Of a stretch of DNA of 64,000 bases, positions 36,513 to 45,838 are shown one piece after another (position 1 is the stretch's first letter; the number at the start of each line of letters is the position of its first letter). The position numbers and the translations under genes were made by a program. The notes under the pieces are model-generated. The model searched no databases and was not told the DNA's origin. It worked only from the letters and a program-made list of their open reading frames with translations. The DNA lies in contig CAUWJP010000004.1 of assembly GCA_963559135.1 (NCBI GenBank), forward strand, positions 1 to 64,000. Reading direction: 5' to 3'. This DNA comes from Sellimonas sp963559135. GTDB lineage: Bacteria; Bacillota; Clostridia; Lachnospirales; Lachnospiraceae.

Positions 36513-36770
36513 TTATCTACACTCACACAGGAATTTTTCTTCACAGATGTCCACCAGGATGATATCCGGTCCCACTCTGCAGATACATTCAAATGGAATC
36601 ACATATTCACTGTCATAACCAAACAGGCCACACAGTCTTCCAGGCCCCGGTACAACAATCGCCTGAACGCAGCCTTTTTTCATATCCACTACCAGATCTG
36701 CCACACAGCCAAGTCTTCTGCAATTCACTGTGTTGATGACCTCTTTTTCTCTCAGATCGCAAAGTCTCAT
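36513..36770 (-). CDS. YlmC/YmxH-family PRC-barrel protein
   Basis: 85 residues of a single PRC-barrel: MRLCDLREKEVINTVNCRRLG and the end IPFECICRVGPDIILVD are the YmxH/YlmC pattern, a family tied to sporulation in clostridia and bacilli, though its exact work is not known. The ATG at 36770 has GGGAGG before it; a longer frame from 36842 is unsupported. It precedes nrdR by 76 bases, which has its own promoter. Confidence 0.87.
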   Translation of the reverse strand: MRLCDLREKEVINTVNCRRLGCVADLVVDMKKGCVQAIVVPGPGRLCGLFGYDSEYVIPFECICRVGPDIILVDICEEKFLCECR

Positions 36771-36828
36771 TTTTACTTTCCTCCCGTCACCCAGAATCCT
36801 GCGGCATAGAGCGTCCGTTGCCTTTTCG

Positions 36829-36869
36829 AAAAAAAGACGCATACACCGGTCTTATCACCAGCATATGCG
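36829..36869 (-). terminator. Terminator of the NatAB-like operon
   Basis: A 13-bp stem with three G-T pairs (CGCATATGCTGGT with ACCGGTGTATGCG, loop GATAAG) is followed by TCTTTTTTT on the minus strand, 33 bases after the permease stop. Confidence 0.85.
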
Positions 36870-36901
36870 CCCATTCTTCTTTTGTTACATAGGATAAGGC
36901 A

Positions 36902-38095
36902 TTACAGATTCATTACCTTTTCACTCTCAAATGCTTTTGCAATAACCGCTGTCAGGATTCCTCCTAAAACGAGTGTCATAACAAGCGTCACGCCATATTG
37001 CGCCATCGTCACTTCCGATGTCAGAATTCCTTTTAAAGCAAGTGCTGTGTTATAAAACGGAATGAGATAATCTTTCATATCAGCCTCCCGTGTGGTAAAC
37101 ATGGTCATCATTCCGATCACCAGCACCACCATATAGGCCGGAGCAATGTAAGTGCTTGCTTCCTTCAGATCTCTTGCAAACACAGAAATCAGGATGACAA
37201 TCGCCGAGTACAGGAAAGAAATTGCTACCATAAGGACGCCGATCATAACGATCTGTTCCGGCGTAATCTCAATATCCAATCCGCTGTCTCCTCCCATAAT
37301 CTTCGGGAATGTTGCTCCCATTACGACAATGTAGATAATCGAAGAAATTCCGGAAATCGTCATCAGTGCAAATACTTTTCCAAGTACGATAGATTTTCTC
37401 TTGACCGGAGTCACGAGAAGGCTCGCCATCGTTCCCCTCTCCTTTTCTCCTGCAATCATATCGGTTCCGATTCCCATCGCGCCTGCAAAGAGCAGGATCG
37501 TAATGAAATACGGAAGCATCGTGCCGAGTGCCTTTCCGCTCGCTTTCTGGTCATCCTGAACAATCATATCTTTATTATCGCTATTGACAGTAAAGATCTG
37601 AAGCCCGTTCATGTCCGCTACCCTCTGAGACAGCAATGTCTGGCGGTACGCTTCCAATGTCTGATTGGAAATCAGTTCGTAAGCACTGGCCGAATAGTCC
37701 TCGGACGGATTATAATATGTCTTGATCTGCGGCACCTCATCTCCTGTCTGATATTCCTGAATCAGGGAATCAAAGTTTTCCGGGAACTCAATCATCAAAT
37801 CTACATCTCCGTTCCGCAGCAGATCCATAACATCTTCTTTCTCACCCTCTGTCTTTATGGTGTTGACTTCCATATTCAGGTCAGCAGCTTCCAAAAATGC
37901 GCTGAAACTGTCCGGCTCATTGATCATGTATACTCTCGACTTATGGCTCTGGATATCTTCTGCCTGACGTGTTGCAAGATTTCCCACAAGTGCCATGATT
38001 CCTACCATAATCAGGACAGGAAGCAGAAAGACAGAAAAGATCATCTTTTTATCCTTGAAAATTCTCGCAAGTTCTTTTTTGTAAATCGTCTTCAT
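36902..38095 (-). CDS. ABC-2 exporter permease, NatB-like
   Basis: 397 residues. One N-terminal helix (about 18-38), a soluble outer domain of about 135 residues, then six helices with the family block MIAGEKERGTMASLLVTPVKR. This is the NatB type, linked in Bacillus to sodium export; here the substrate is inferred only. It lies one base after the ATPase gene, so the two subunits are translated together. Confidence 0.88.
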   Translation of the reverse strand: MKTIYKKELARIFKDKKMIFSVFLLPVLIMVGIMALVGNLATRQAEDIQSHKSRVYMINEPDSFSAFLEAADLNMEVNTIKTEGEKEDVMDLLRNGDVDLMIEFPENFDSLIQEYQTGDEVPQIKTYYNPSEDYSASAYELISNQTLEAYRQTLLSQRVADMNGLQIFTVNSDNKDMIVQDDQKASGKALGTMLPYFITILLFAGAMGIGTDMIAGEKERGTMASLLVTPVKRKSIVLGKVFALMTISGISSIIYIVVMGATFPKIMGGDSGLDIEITPEQIVMIGVLMVAISFLYSAIVILISVFARDLKEASTYIAPAYMVVLVIGMMTMFTTREADMKDYLIPFYNTALALKGILTSEVTMAQYGVTLVMTLVLGGILTAVIAKAFESEKVMNL

Positions 38096-38096
38096 C

Positions 38097-38885
38097 TTAT
38101 GCTTCCCCCTTTACACTTCTGAAGTATTCGAAGAAAGCATCTTCCAGATCGCGGGCACCGGTTTCTTCCAGAAGCTCTGAAAGCGTTCCCTCAGCCCTCT
38201 TTTTCCCATCAATGATGATTCCAATCCTGTCACAAAGCTTTTCCGCTTCAGACATGATATGGGTAGAAATCATTACAAGCTTTCCTTCTTCTTTCAGTTT
38301 TCTCAGATAGTCAGTTACACTTCTCGCTGTGATGATATCGAGTCCATTCGTCGGCTCGTCAAAAATAACCACTTCCGGATCATGAATCAGACTGACTGCA
38401 ATAGCCGCCTTCTGTTTCATACCGGTGGAAAGCTCTTTAATTTTTTTATGCGCAAAGTCATTAATTCCAAAATATGTAAACAACTCTTCTTTTCTTTTTT
38501 TTATCTGATCCGGTGCAATCCCTCTGAGTTCTCCGAAGAACTCAAACAGATAATCTACTGAAAACTGCGGATCCAGCTTAATATCGCTTGTCAGAAATCC
38601 AATACTTTTTCTGACTGCCTCTGAGTTCTTCTGTACCTCATTACCATTCACATAAATCTCTCCGGACGATGGTTTGATAATTGTCGCAATACACCGAAGT
38701 GTCGTAGTTTTTCCTGCTCCATTCGGACCGAGCAGTCCATAAATTTCTCCTGATCTTGCAGTCAATGTCAGGTGATCTACTGCCGTCTTTTTCGGATTCT
38801 TTGTGTTGGATTCCTGCATCTGCTTTTTATTAAGCTTGTAAATCTTCGTCAGATCACGAATCTCAATCTGAACACCCTCATTCAT
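38097..38885 (-). CDS. ABC transporter ATP-binding protein, NatA-like
   Basis: 262 residues. Walker A GPNGAGKTT, signature ELSTGMKQK, Walker B VVIFDEPTNGLD and H-loop ISTHIM. The N-terminal IEIRDLTKIYKL opens the fold. The start at 38885 has GGAGG eight bases before it; an ATG five codons earlier overlaps that ribosome site. It is the energising subunit for the NatB-like permease. Its promoter region is unusual: see the G-tract entry. Confidence 0.92.
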   Translation of the reverse strand: MNEGVQIEIRDLTKIYKLNKKQMQESNTKNPKKTAVDHLTLTARSGEIYGLLGPNGAGKTTTLRCIATIIKPSSGEIYVNGNEVQKNSEAVRKSIGFLTSDIKLDPQFSVDYLFEFFGELRGIAPDQIKKRKEELFTYFGINDFAHKKIKELSTGMKQKAAIAVSLIHDPEVVIFDEPTNGLDIITARSVTDYLRKLKEEGKLVMISTHIMSEAEKLCDRIGIIIDGKKRAEGTLSELLEETGARDLEDAFFEYFRSVKGEA

Positions 38886-38938
38886 ATCCTTTTCCTCCAT
38901 CTGTCATTCAATGTCGTGAATTTTCTTGACTCTTTATC

Positions 38939-38967
38939 ATAATTGCATCTCTTTTATCTTCTGTCAA
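38939..38967 (-). promoter_or_regulatory. Possible second, proximal promoter of the NatAB-like operon
   Basis: A perfect TTGACA (38962-38967) with AATTAT (38939-38944) 17 bp away, both on the minus strand. The -10 is poor. Confidence 0.45.
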
Positions 38968-38983
38968 GCAAAATCTTATGACA

Positions 38984-39013
38984 ATTTTACCCCCCCCCGG
39001 TATTTTTTGTCAA
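38984..39013 (-). promoter_or_regulatory. Promoter of the NatAB-like operon with a G9 tract in the spacer
   Basis: TTGACA (39008-39013) and TAAAAT (38984-38989) on the minus strand, 18 bp apart. Nine of the spacer bases are an unbroken G run (C run 38990-38998 on the plus strand), adjoining the -10. Gain or loss of one G would change the spacer to 19 or 17 bp. Confidence 0.65.
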
Positions 39014-39116
39014 GTATTTTGACCATTTATTTTCTGGATTCTCCGGCTGGTCATCCCTGATTTGGTTCAAAAATGTATTCAACCGCCAAGTCTGATTTTG
39101 CGGCCTATAAAACGAT

Positions 39117-39159
39117 ACTCCCAGTTAACAGAAAATCCGGTCTTCTGTCAACTGGGAGT
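39117..39159 (-). terminator. Terminator of the heterodimeric ABC exporter operon
   Basis: ACTCCCAGTT-A-ACAGAA pairs with TTCTGT-C-AACTGGGAGT (one internal mismatch), about 20 bases after the stop. The T-run (CGTTTTA) is short. Confidence 0.7.
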
Positions 39160-39181
39160 AATTGATTTGTTCTCACATATC

Positions 39182-40918
39182 TTATGCAAACTGGCTTTCG
39201 TACAGTTGCTTATAAAATCCATTTTTCGCGAGCAGTTCTTCGTGTGTTCCCTGTTCAATGATATTTCCGTCTTTCATGACGAGGATCCTGTCCGCCGTGC
39301 GGATCGTAGATAAGCGGTGCGCCACGATGAAACTGGTTCGTCCTTCCATGAGCTTCTCAAATGCCTGCTGTACACGAATCTCAGTTCGAGTATCGATGGA
39401 AGAAGTGGCTTCATCGAGAATCAGTACCGGAGGCAGTCTAAGCATGACTCTTGCAATACACAAAAGCTGTTTCTGCCCCTGCGAAAGGTTTCCTCCTTCT
39501 TCGGAAATTACCGTATCATACCCATCCGGCATTCTTGTAATAAATCCGTGTGCATGTGCTTCTTTCGCCGCATGAATAATCTCTTCTCTCGTTGCCTCCG
39601 GATTTCCGTAAGCAATGTTTTCTGCGATCGTTGCGGATTTCAGCCACGTCTCCTGAAGTACCATTCCATAATTTTCCCTCAGGCTGTCCCTTGTGATGTA
39701 TCGAATATCTACACCTTCCATTCGGATGCATCCCGAATCTACATCATAGAAACGCATGAGTAAATTGATAAGGGTCGTCTTCCCGCATCCGGTCGGACCG
39801 ACAATGGCAATCTTCTGGCCTGGCTTCACATTCAGATTCAGATCTTTCAGAAGTGGTACTTCTTTCTTATAAGAAAAGCTTACATGTTCCAGATCCAAAT
39901 TGCCTTTCGCATCTGTCAGTACGACAGCGTCCTTATCGTCCCGCGGTTCCGGCTCTTCCTCGATAAAATCGAATACCCGCTTTGCACAGGCAAGGGCATT
40001 TTGAAGCTCCGTCACGACACCTGAAATCTCATTAAACGGTTTTGTATACTGGTTGGCATATGTCAGGAAGCAGGACAGCTGTCCGACACTGATTGTCCCT
40101 GTGATAGCACTTAATGCTCCCGTAATCCCAACCCCCATATAAACGAGGTTATTGACAAACCGAGTACTTGGGTTCGTGATAGACGAGAAGAAAATCGCTT
40201 TCAGGCTGTAAGTCTTCAGCTTCCCGTTAATCTCGTCAAACCGTTCGGAAGCGGTACTTCCGTATCCAAAAGCCTGTACCACTTTCTGATTTCCTACCAT
40301 CTCATTGACAAGAGAAGTCATATCCGCTCTTGCTTCCGACTGCTTTTTAAACATCTGATATGTCCGTTTTGCGATGAATCCCGCCACAAAGAAAGACAAC
40401 GGCGTAAGTAGCACGACAACAAGCGTAATTTTCACATCAATAGTCAGCATGAAAATTAACGTGGTAACGATCGTTACTACTCCGGAGAAAAACTGAGTAA
40501 ATCCCATCAAAAGCCCGTCCGAAAACTGCTCCACGTCTGTAATAATCCTGCTGATGGTATCTCCATTTGCGTGGCTGTCCACATAAGATAGAGGAAGTTT
40601 TTCCAGCTTTTTGAATGCTTTAAACCGCACATCTCTTACCACCCGGTAGGTAATCTGATTATTACACAGGTTCATCAGCCACTGTCCCACACCTGTAATC
40701 ACAATAATAACGGCAAGTTTTTTCAGGATATCGAGAATCCGGTCAAACAATACCTGATCTTTTCCAATAATAAAGTCAATGGCATCTCCAACCAGAATCG
40801 GTGCATACAGAGTCAGCACCCCTGTCAAAACTGCAAAAAGAAGCGATAAAATCACGTAAAACGAATACGGTCTGATATAAAAAAGTACCTTTTTCCATGT
40901 ACTGTCCTGTTTATGCAT
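39182..40918 (-). CDS. Heterodimeric ABC exporter, subunit with canonical ATPase site
   Basis: 578 residues: six membrane helices (about 1-320) and an ATPase domain (about 340-578) with Walker A GPTGCGKTT, signature NLSQGQKQL, Walker B VLILDEATSSID (catalytic Glu present) and VAHRLSTI. Its partner is encoded upstream with an 8-base overlap; the ribosome site AGGAGG lies inside the partner's end. The pair resembles LmrCD/BmrCD-type multidrug exporters. Substrate unknown. Confidence 0.93.
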   Translation of the reverse strand: MHKQDSTWKKVLFYIRPYSFYVILSLLFAVLTGVLTLYAPILVGDAIDFIIGKDQVLFDRILDILKKLAVIIVITGVGQWLMNLCNNQITYRVVRDVRFKAFKKLEKLPLSYVDSHANGDTISRIITDVEQFSDGLLMGFTQFFSGVVTIVTTLIFMLTIDVKITLVVVLLTPLSFFVAGFIAKRTYQMFKKQSEARADMTSLVNEMVGNQKVVQAFGYGSTASERFDEINGKLKTYSLKAIFFSSITNPSTRFVNNLVYMGVGITGALSAITGTISVGQLSCFLTYANQYTKPFNEISGVVTELQNALACAKRVFDFIEEEPEPRDDKDAVVLTDAKGNLDLEHVSFSYKKEVPLLKDLNLNVKPGQKIAIVGPTGCGKTTLINLLMRFYDVDSGCIRMEGVDIRYITRDSLRENYGMVLQETWLKSATIAENIAYGNPEATREEIIHAAKEAHAHGFITRMPDGYDTVISEEGGNLSQGQKQLLCIARVMLRLPPVLILDEATSSIDTRTEIRVQQAFEKLMEGRTSFIVAHRLSTIRTADRILVMKDGNIIEQGTHEELLAKNGFYKQLYESQFA

Positions 40919-42668
40919 GCTGACTCACCTCCTGTTCCGAAAGCTGCGAGAGACAGATTTCTCTGTAAACCTGGCATGACTTTATCAGTTCGTCATGTGT
41001 ACCGATTCCGGCAATCTTTCCATCATCCATGACAATGATCCGATCCGCCTGCATAACAGATGCCGCTCTCTGAGATACAACAAAGACTGTCATATCCTTC
41101 AGCCCTTTGACGGCTTTACGAAGCTTGGCGTCCGTCGCAAAATCCAATGCCGATGCGCTGTCATCCAAAATCAGAATCTGCGGCTTTCTTACGAGAGCAC
41201 GAGCGATCGTCAGTCTCTGTTTCTGCCCACCGGAAAGATTTTTCCCGCCCTCACTGATCACTGTATCTAAGCCGTCCGGCTTTCCTTCTACAACTTCCAG
41301 CGCCTGAGCCGTGCGTATCGCTTCCATGATCTGGGCATCATCCGCCTCTTCATTTCCAACTTTCATATTGTCACGGATCGTCCCACGGAAAAGGACTGCC
41401 TTTTGCGGAACCATACCGATCTTCTTTCTCAGTTCTTCAATCTTATAATTACGGACATCCTCTCCGTCTACGGTCACACTTCCTTCTGCCACGTCATAAA
41501 AACGCGGAATCAGCTGAACAAGTGTAGACTTTCCGGAACCGGTTCCACCGATTACACCGATCATTTCTCCCTTTTTCACGGAAAAGTCCAGACCTGTAAC
41601 CGCATAAACCTTACTCTTTGGATAGGCAAATGATACCTGATGGAAAGCTGCCGCTTCCTTGTTCTGCTCCGGCTTTGCCCCCTCTGCAACTGCCACTTCC
41701 TTAATGCCATCCCCATCTCGAATGGATGTTTCCAGTGCAAACACTTCGTTAATGCGGTTCGCACAGGCAAGCGCTTTTGTAAAGCTGACAATCAGATTGG
41801 ACAGTGCTACCAACGCAGTAAGAATCTGTGTCATATAGTTTACAAGGGCGATAACCTCTCCCTGTGTAATACCGCCCGCGTATGTTTCCCGACCTCCAAA
41901 CCAGACAATAGCGATGGTCGCCACATTAACAATAATGTAAGTTGCCGGATTTAAAAGAGCCGAATTTTTTCCGACCAGCATCTGTGCTGCCAGAAACTTG
42001 GCATTCTCTGCTTTGAATTCATCCCGTTCTCTTCCCTGCATGCCGAAAGCCCGGATGACACGGATTCCTTCCAGATTTTCTCTTGTAGAAAGCAGAATCC
42101 GGTCAAGCAGTTTCTGGACCTTCTGGTAAAGCGGAATGGATACCACCATAATCCCATAGATCACCAGTGCAAGAAGCGGCACCGCAACTACAAAAATCAA
42201 CGCCAGCTTCACACTGATAGTAAACGCCATAATCATTGCTCCGACAACGATAAACGGGGAACGAAGGAAGAGCCTCAAAACCAAGTTGACACCAGACTGT
42301 ACCTGATTGATATCACTTGTGATCCTCGTTACCAGAGTTGCACTCCCTGCCCGGTCGATCTCCGCATAGGAAAGGCTCTGGATATGCCGGAACATATCAT
42401 GGCGCAGCGCCGTCCCGAATCCAACGGATGCTTTCGCCGCAAAGTACTGGGCCGTCAACGAACATGCCAATCCAAGTACCGCAAACAGAATCAAAATACT
42501 TCCCATCCTCAGGATGTATCCTGTGTCCTGCTTTCGAATTCCAATGTCTATCATGTTTGCCATAATGAGTGGCACAACCAGCTCAAAACAGGCCTCCAGA
42601 AGCTTAAACAATGGACCGATGACACTCTCCTTTTTGTAATCATTTAAATACTTCAGCAATTTTCTCAT
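40911..42668 (-). CDS. Heterodimeric ABC exporter, subunit with degenerate ATPase site
   Basis: 585 residues: six membrane helices and an ATPase domain with Walker A GGTGSGKST and signature NLSGGQKQR. The Walker B reads ILILDDSASALD, with Asp in place of the catalytic Glu, and the H-loop is VVSQRAA with Gln for His. This is the usual non-catalytic half of a heterodimeric exporter. The operon has its own promoter and an inverted repeat before it that might bind a regulator. Confidence 0.93.
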   Translation of the reverse strand: MRKLLKYLNDYKKESVIGPLFKLLEACFELVVPLIMANMIDIGIRKQDTGYILRMGSILILFAVLGLACSLTAQYFAAKASVGFGTALRHDMFRHIQSLSYAEIDRAGSATLVTRITSDINQVQSGVNLVLRLFLRSPFIVVGAMIMAFTISVKLALIFVVAVPLLALVIYGIMVVSIPLYQKVQKLLDRILLSTRENLEGIRVIRAFGMQGRERDEFKAENAKFLAAQMLVGKNSALLNPATYIIVNVATIAIVWFGGRETYAGGITQGEVIALVNYMTQILTALVALSNLIVSFTKALACANRINEVFALETSIRDGDGIKEVAVAEGAKPEQNKEAAAFHQVSFAYPKSKVYAVTGLDFSVKKGEMIGVIGGTGSGKSTLVQLIPRFYDVAEGSVTVDGEDVRNYKIEELRKKIGMVPQKAVLFRGTIRDNMKVGNEEADDAQIMEAIRTAQALEVVEGKPDGLDTVISEGGKNLSGGQKQRLTIARALVRKPQILILDDSASALDFATDAKLRKAVKGLKDMTVFVVSQRAASVMQADRIIVMDDGKIAGIGTHDELIKSCQVYREICLSQLSEQEVSQHA

Positions 42669-42698
42669 TTCTTTGATCTCCTATTTGATGCTTTTTCT

Positions 42699-42727
42699 AT
42701 TATAAGGTCTAGAATCGGCTCCCGCAA
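42699..42727 (-). promoter_or_regulatory. Promoter of the heterodimeric ABC exporter operon
   Basis: TTGCGG (42722-42727) and a perfect TATAAT (42699-42704) on the minus strand are 17 bp apart. Confidence 0.78.
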
Positions 42728-42728
42728 G

Positions 42729-42746
42729 TAGGAACACAGTTTCCTA
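42729..42746. promoter_or_regulatory. Inverted repeat upstream of the exporter promoter
   Basis: TAGGAA-CACAGT-TTCCTA, perfect six-base arms, just upstream of the -35. It could be a regulator site; no regulator gene is adjacent. Confidence 0.4.
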
Positions 42747-42836
42747 TGAAATAAAAAACCATGCAGACCCATACTTGTATAATCCGTCAACAAAATCTCT
42801 TTTTCTATGTATTCTCTTAATTCTTTTTGAACCTTC

Positions 42837-42865
42837 TTGTCTTTTTTTTCAATTCTTTTTATACT
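42837..42865 (+). promoter_or_regulatory. Promoter of the prolyl-tRNA editing gene
   Basis: TTGTCT (42837-42842) and TATACT (42860-42865) are 17 bp apart with a T-rich spacer. Confidence 0.68.
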
Positions 42866-42893
42866 ATAAGAAATTATTTCAGGAGGTTTTATA

Positions 42894-43442
42894 ATGAGTA
42901 TTACTGTACATACAACCCATTTTACCGAACGGCCGGACTGCACCGGACGACTTGAGAAGGAGCAGCGTGTCTACGATCTGCTGGATCAACTCCACATTTC
43001 CTACGAAGGAGTTGACCACGATACAGCAAATACGATCGAGGACTGCGAGGCAGTAGAAACAGAACTCGGAGTGAAAATCTGTAAAAATCTGTTCCTGCGG
43101 AACCGTCAGAAGACGACTTTCTATCTTCTCATGATGCCGGGAGATAAGAAATTTGTAACAAAGGATCTTTCTGGGCAGCTTGGAATCTCCCGTCTTTCTT
43201 TCGCGGAGCCGGAATTCATGGAGCAGTATCTGAACCTGACACCGGGATCTGCAAGTGTCCTTGGACTGATGAATGATCCGGATCGTGAAGTCAATCTTCT
43301 GATCGATGAGGATCTGCTCAAAGACGAATATATCGGATGCCATCCGTGTATCAACAGCTCAACGCTGAAAATCCGGACTTCTGACATTTTAAATGTCTTT
43401 CTGAAACATACTGGACACCGCCCGACACTCGTACGCCTTTAA
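42894..43442 (+). CDS. Prolyl-tRNA editing protein (ProX/YbaK domain)
   Basis: 182 residues of a free-standing YbaK/ProRS-associated editing domain, which hydrolyses Ala-tRNA(Pro) or Cys-tRNA formed in error. The conserved lysine in GVKICKNLFLR and the GSASVLGLMND and GCHPCINSSTLKI blocks fit the ProXp-ala type. It starts 7 bases past AGGAGG. A metallophosphoesterase gene follows 54 bases downstream in the same direction. Confidence 0.9.
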   Translation: MSITVHTTHFTERPDCTGRLEKEQRVYDLLDQLHISYEGVDHDTANTIEDCEAVETELGVKICKNLFLRNRQKTTFYLLMMPGDKKFVTKDLSGQLGISRLSFAEPEFMEQYLNLTPGSASVLGLMNDPDREVNLLIDEDLLKDEYIGCHPCINSSTLKIRTSDILNVFLKHTGHRPTLVRL

Positions 43443-43496
43443 CCGTATGTTTCGCTGTCATAAAAAGGGATTTCACAAAAGAATGGAGAAGTTTAT

Positions 43497-44678
43497 ATGC
43501 TTGCAGTTTATTTAACGCCCCTATATCTTGCAGTCAATCTGTACCTTCTGCACCGGATCTTTACGTGGCTTGGCGATATCCATCCATTTTTCCGGAAGCG
43601 GATTGTGCGGATTATACTTGGGATCTGCTATCTTTTTGTCGCTTTTTCCCCTGGAATCGGATTTCTCGTTCCTGCCGGAATGGCGCAACGGATCCTGAAA
43701 GGGCTCGGCTACTACTGGATGGGCATCATGCTCTATACAGCTCTGATTGTCATTGCGGCTGATCTGATCCGTCTCATTGTCAAAAAAGTATGGAAGAAAC
43801 CGTTTCGCCGTCTCCGCCCTGCACTTGCCGGAACAATCTGCTTTATGCTCATCGCTGCCGTCAGCATCTATGGAATGTTCAATGCTCGTTTCATTCAGAT
43901 CACTCCATATAAGGTGACAGTTGATAAAAAGGCCGGAGATCTTGATTCTCTTAAAATTGCCCTTGTAGCAGATCTGCACCTCGGCTACAGTGTCGGAACT
44001 TCCCAGATGTGCCAGATGGTTAATAAAATCAATGCCCAGAATCCGGATCTGGTAATCATTGCAGGAGATATTTTTGATAATGAATACGAAGCGCTTGATC
44101 AGCTGGATATCCTGAGCGAAATTCTTTCCGGACTTCAGTGCACATACGGCACTTATGCCTGCTACGGAAACCATGATATTCAGGAGCCGATTCTGGCCGG
44201 ATTCACTTTCCATCAGGATGGAAAAAAAAAGAGCGATCCCCAGATGGACGCCTTTCTTGAAAAGGCTGGGATCACCCTGCTTCGTGATCAAAGTATTCTG
44301 ATTGATGATGCCTTTTATCTTTATGGCAGACCGGATTATGAACGTCCCGGACGCGGCATTACCAAGCGGAAAACGCCGGAAGAAATCACACGTGATCTGG
44401 ATCCAGACAAGCCGGTCATTGTTATCGATCATGAGCCACGGGAATTATCTGAGCTTTCCGAGGCAGGCGTAGATTTAGATCTGAGCGGCCATACTCACGA
44501 CGGTCAGATCTTCCCGGTCAATCTGATCACAAACCTTGTGTGGGAAAATGCCTGCGGTTATCTTCAAAAGGGCTCCATGCACAGTATTGTGACCTCTGGT
44601 GTAGGGGTATTCGGACCAAATATGCGGGTTGCCACAAAAAGTGAGATCTGCATAATTGATGTTCAGTTTTCATCCTGA
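43497..44678 (+). CDS. Membrane-anchored metallophosphoesterase (YkuE/YaeI-like)
   Basis: 393 residues. About four hydrophobic segments (5-25, 35-60, 70-95, 105-130) anchor a calcineurin-type phosphoesterase facing outward. Metal-ligand motifs: VADLHLG (DxH), IAGDIFDN (GDxxD), CYGNHDI (GNHD), and SGHTHDGQIF (GHxH). Relatives act on UDP-sugars, lipids or nucleotides; the substrate is not known. It probably shares a transcript with the editing gene. A strong terminator follows. Confidence 0.92.
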   Translation: MLAVYLTPLYLAVNLYLLHRIFTWLGDIHPFFRKRIVRIILGICYLFVAFSPGIGFLVPAGMAQRILKGLGYYWMGIMLYTALIVIAADLIRLIVKKVWKKPFRRLRPALAGTICFMLIAAVSIYGMFNARFIQITPYKVTVDKKAGDLDSLKIALVADLHLGYSVGTSQMCQMVNKINAQNPDLVIIAGDIFDNEYEALDQLDILSEILSGLQCTYGTYACYGNHDIQEPILAGFTFHQDGKKKSDPQMDAFLEKAGITLLRDQSILIDDAFYLYGRPDYERPGRGITKRKTPEEITRDLDPDKPVIVIDHEPRELSELSEAGVDLDLSGHTHDGQIFPVNLITNLVWENACGYLQKGSMHSIVTSGVGVFGPNMRVATKSEICIIDVQFSS

Positions 44679-44701
44679 TCATTTATATTTATCATCACCC
44701 T

Positions 44702-44742
44702 AAAAACATCAGGTGCCTCCTAGGAGCGCACCTGATGTTTTT
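44702..44742. terminator. Bidirectional terminator
   Basis: AAAAACATCAGGTGC pairs with GCACCTGATGTTTTT around an 11-base loop. The last codons of the converging ABC-2 permease gene lie in the stem. Confidence 0.88.
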
Positions 44743-45838
44743 GAAATCCAAAATATGAACACACTGCACAGACTGGTGTGAAGCAGACGGCCGCAATGCT
44801 TCCCATCTGATAAACCTGTATTTTCATTGCTCCGATCTCAAAGGCCGGAAGATTGAAAATCTTCGCCGGTGACAAAAGATTAATCGGACACATTTCCAGA
44901 ATGTAGTTGAACCACGGAATATCCCATACACCCCACAAAAACATCGGGAGCACAAAAAAAGCGATAGTAATAAGAACGCTGACAAAGGATGATGTTCCAA
45001 GTGCGGAGGCTGCCAAGGCAAATCCTGTAATCATAAAAAGTCCTGCAAATCCCATAGCCACAAAAATCAGAATAGCTTTCCAGTATGGCAGATCAAACGG
45101 CGCATTTCCAATCATTCCGGTTGAACAAAGATGAGCATCCGCAAAGAATCCGTCCGTTCCAAAATATCCAATTGTAAGTAATACCAAATATAGAATCGTC
45201 ACTGCAAGAATTCCAGCCGAACATAGAAAAGGAGCCAGGATCTTCGCCTTTGCACACTGTGTTTTTCCAAATTTTGCGGACAAAATGAGTGAATCCATTC
45301 CTGATGTATATTCTTCCGCAAATACCGGTGAAATCATAACAATCATCAGGAATGAAGCCAGCAACAAAAAGCTTGCAAGAAAGCTCAGGAGCATATCCAT
45401 TCCATTTGTAAATCCCCCCTGCATCAGCCCCTCCTGATCTGGATAGACCTGATCCGCCGGAAGGTGATTGTAGTTCCCATTTTCATCGGAAAAAACGGAC
45501 GCCACGGCCCCGTAAAATCCGTTGGCATACCGATAGTAGTCATCACCTATCATCTGATTTTCATCCGTATATTCTTCGAGAATCCTTGCATTGTCTGCCA
45601 AAATTTCCTGCACATCCGCATCAGAAAGTGTATCGTATTTTTCTGCAAGTTCCTTTTCATACTTCACGGCTTCCTGTCCTTCCAGCACTTCACCTTCCGA
45701 TGTCAGAATCGGTGTATAGCGGTTTGGATTCCCTGCGTATACCATGAAGAGCAGGATCGCACAGTAAATGGCCAGCAAAATCAAAACAAACTTCCGCTTT
45801 AAAATTTTCTGGATTTCCAGACTCACAATCGGAATCAT
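44720..45838 (-). CDS. ABC-2 transporter permease of the ECF sigma operon
   Basis: 372 residues. One helix near the N-terminus (about 15-35), an outer domain of about 110 residues rich in Glu, Asp and Tyr, then five helices with VFAEEYTSGMDSLILSAKFGKTQCAKAK, typical of ABC-2 permeases. It starts within the ATPase gene end (ATGA overlap, 4 bases). Substrate unknown; it is the last gene of a four-gene operon led by a sigma factor. Confidence 0.87.
   Translation of the reverse strand: MIPIVSLEIQKILKRKFVLILLAIYCAILLFMVYAGNPNRYTPILTSEGEVLEGQEAVKYEKELAEKYDTLSDADVQEILADNARILEEYTDENQMIGDDYYRYANGFYGAVASVFSDENGNYNHLPADQVYPDQEGLMQGGFTNGMDMLLSFLASFLLLASFLMIVMISPVFAEEYTSGMDSLILSAKFGKTQCAKAKILAPFLCSAGILAVTILYLVLLTIGYFGTDGFFADAHLCSTGMIGNAPFDLPYWKAILIFVAMGFAGLFMITGFALAASALGTSSFVSVLITIAFFVLPMFLWGVWDIPWFNYILEMCPINLLSPAKIFNLPAFEIGAMKIQVYQMGSIAAVCFTPVCAVCSYFGFQKHQVRS

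Noticed and set aside
42665..42943. 92-codon minus-strand open frame in the gap before the prolyl-tRNA editing gene
   Set aside because: It spans the promoter of the ABC exporter and the start of the editing gene, lacks a ribosome site and shows no motif.
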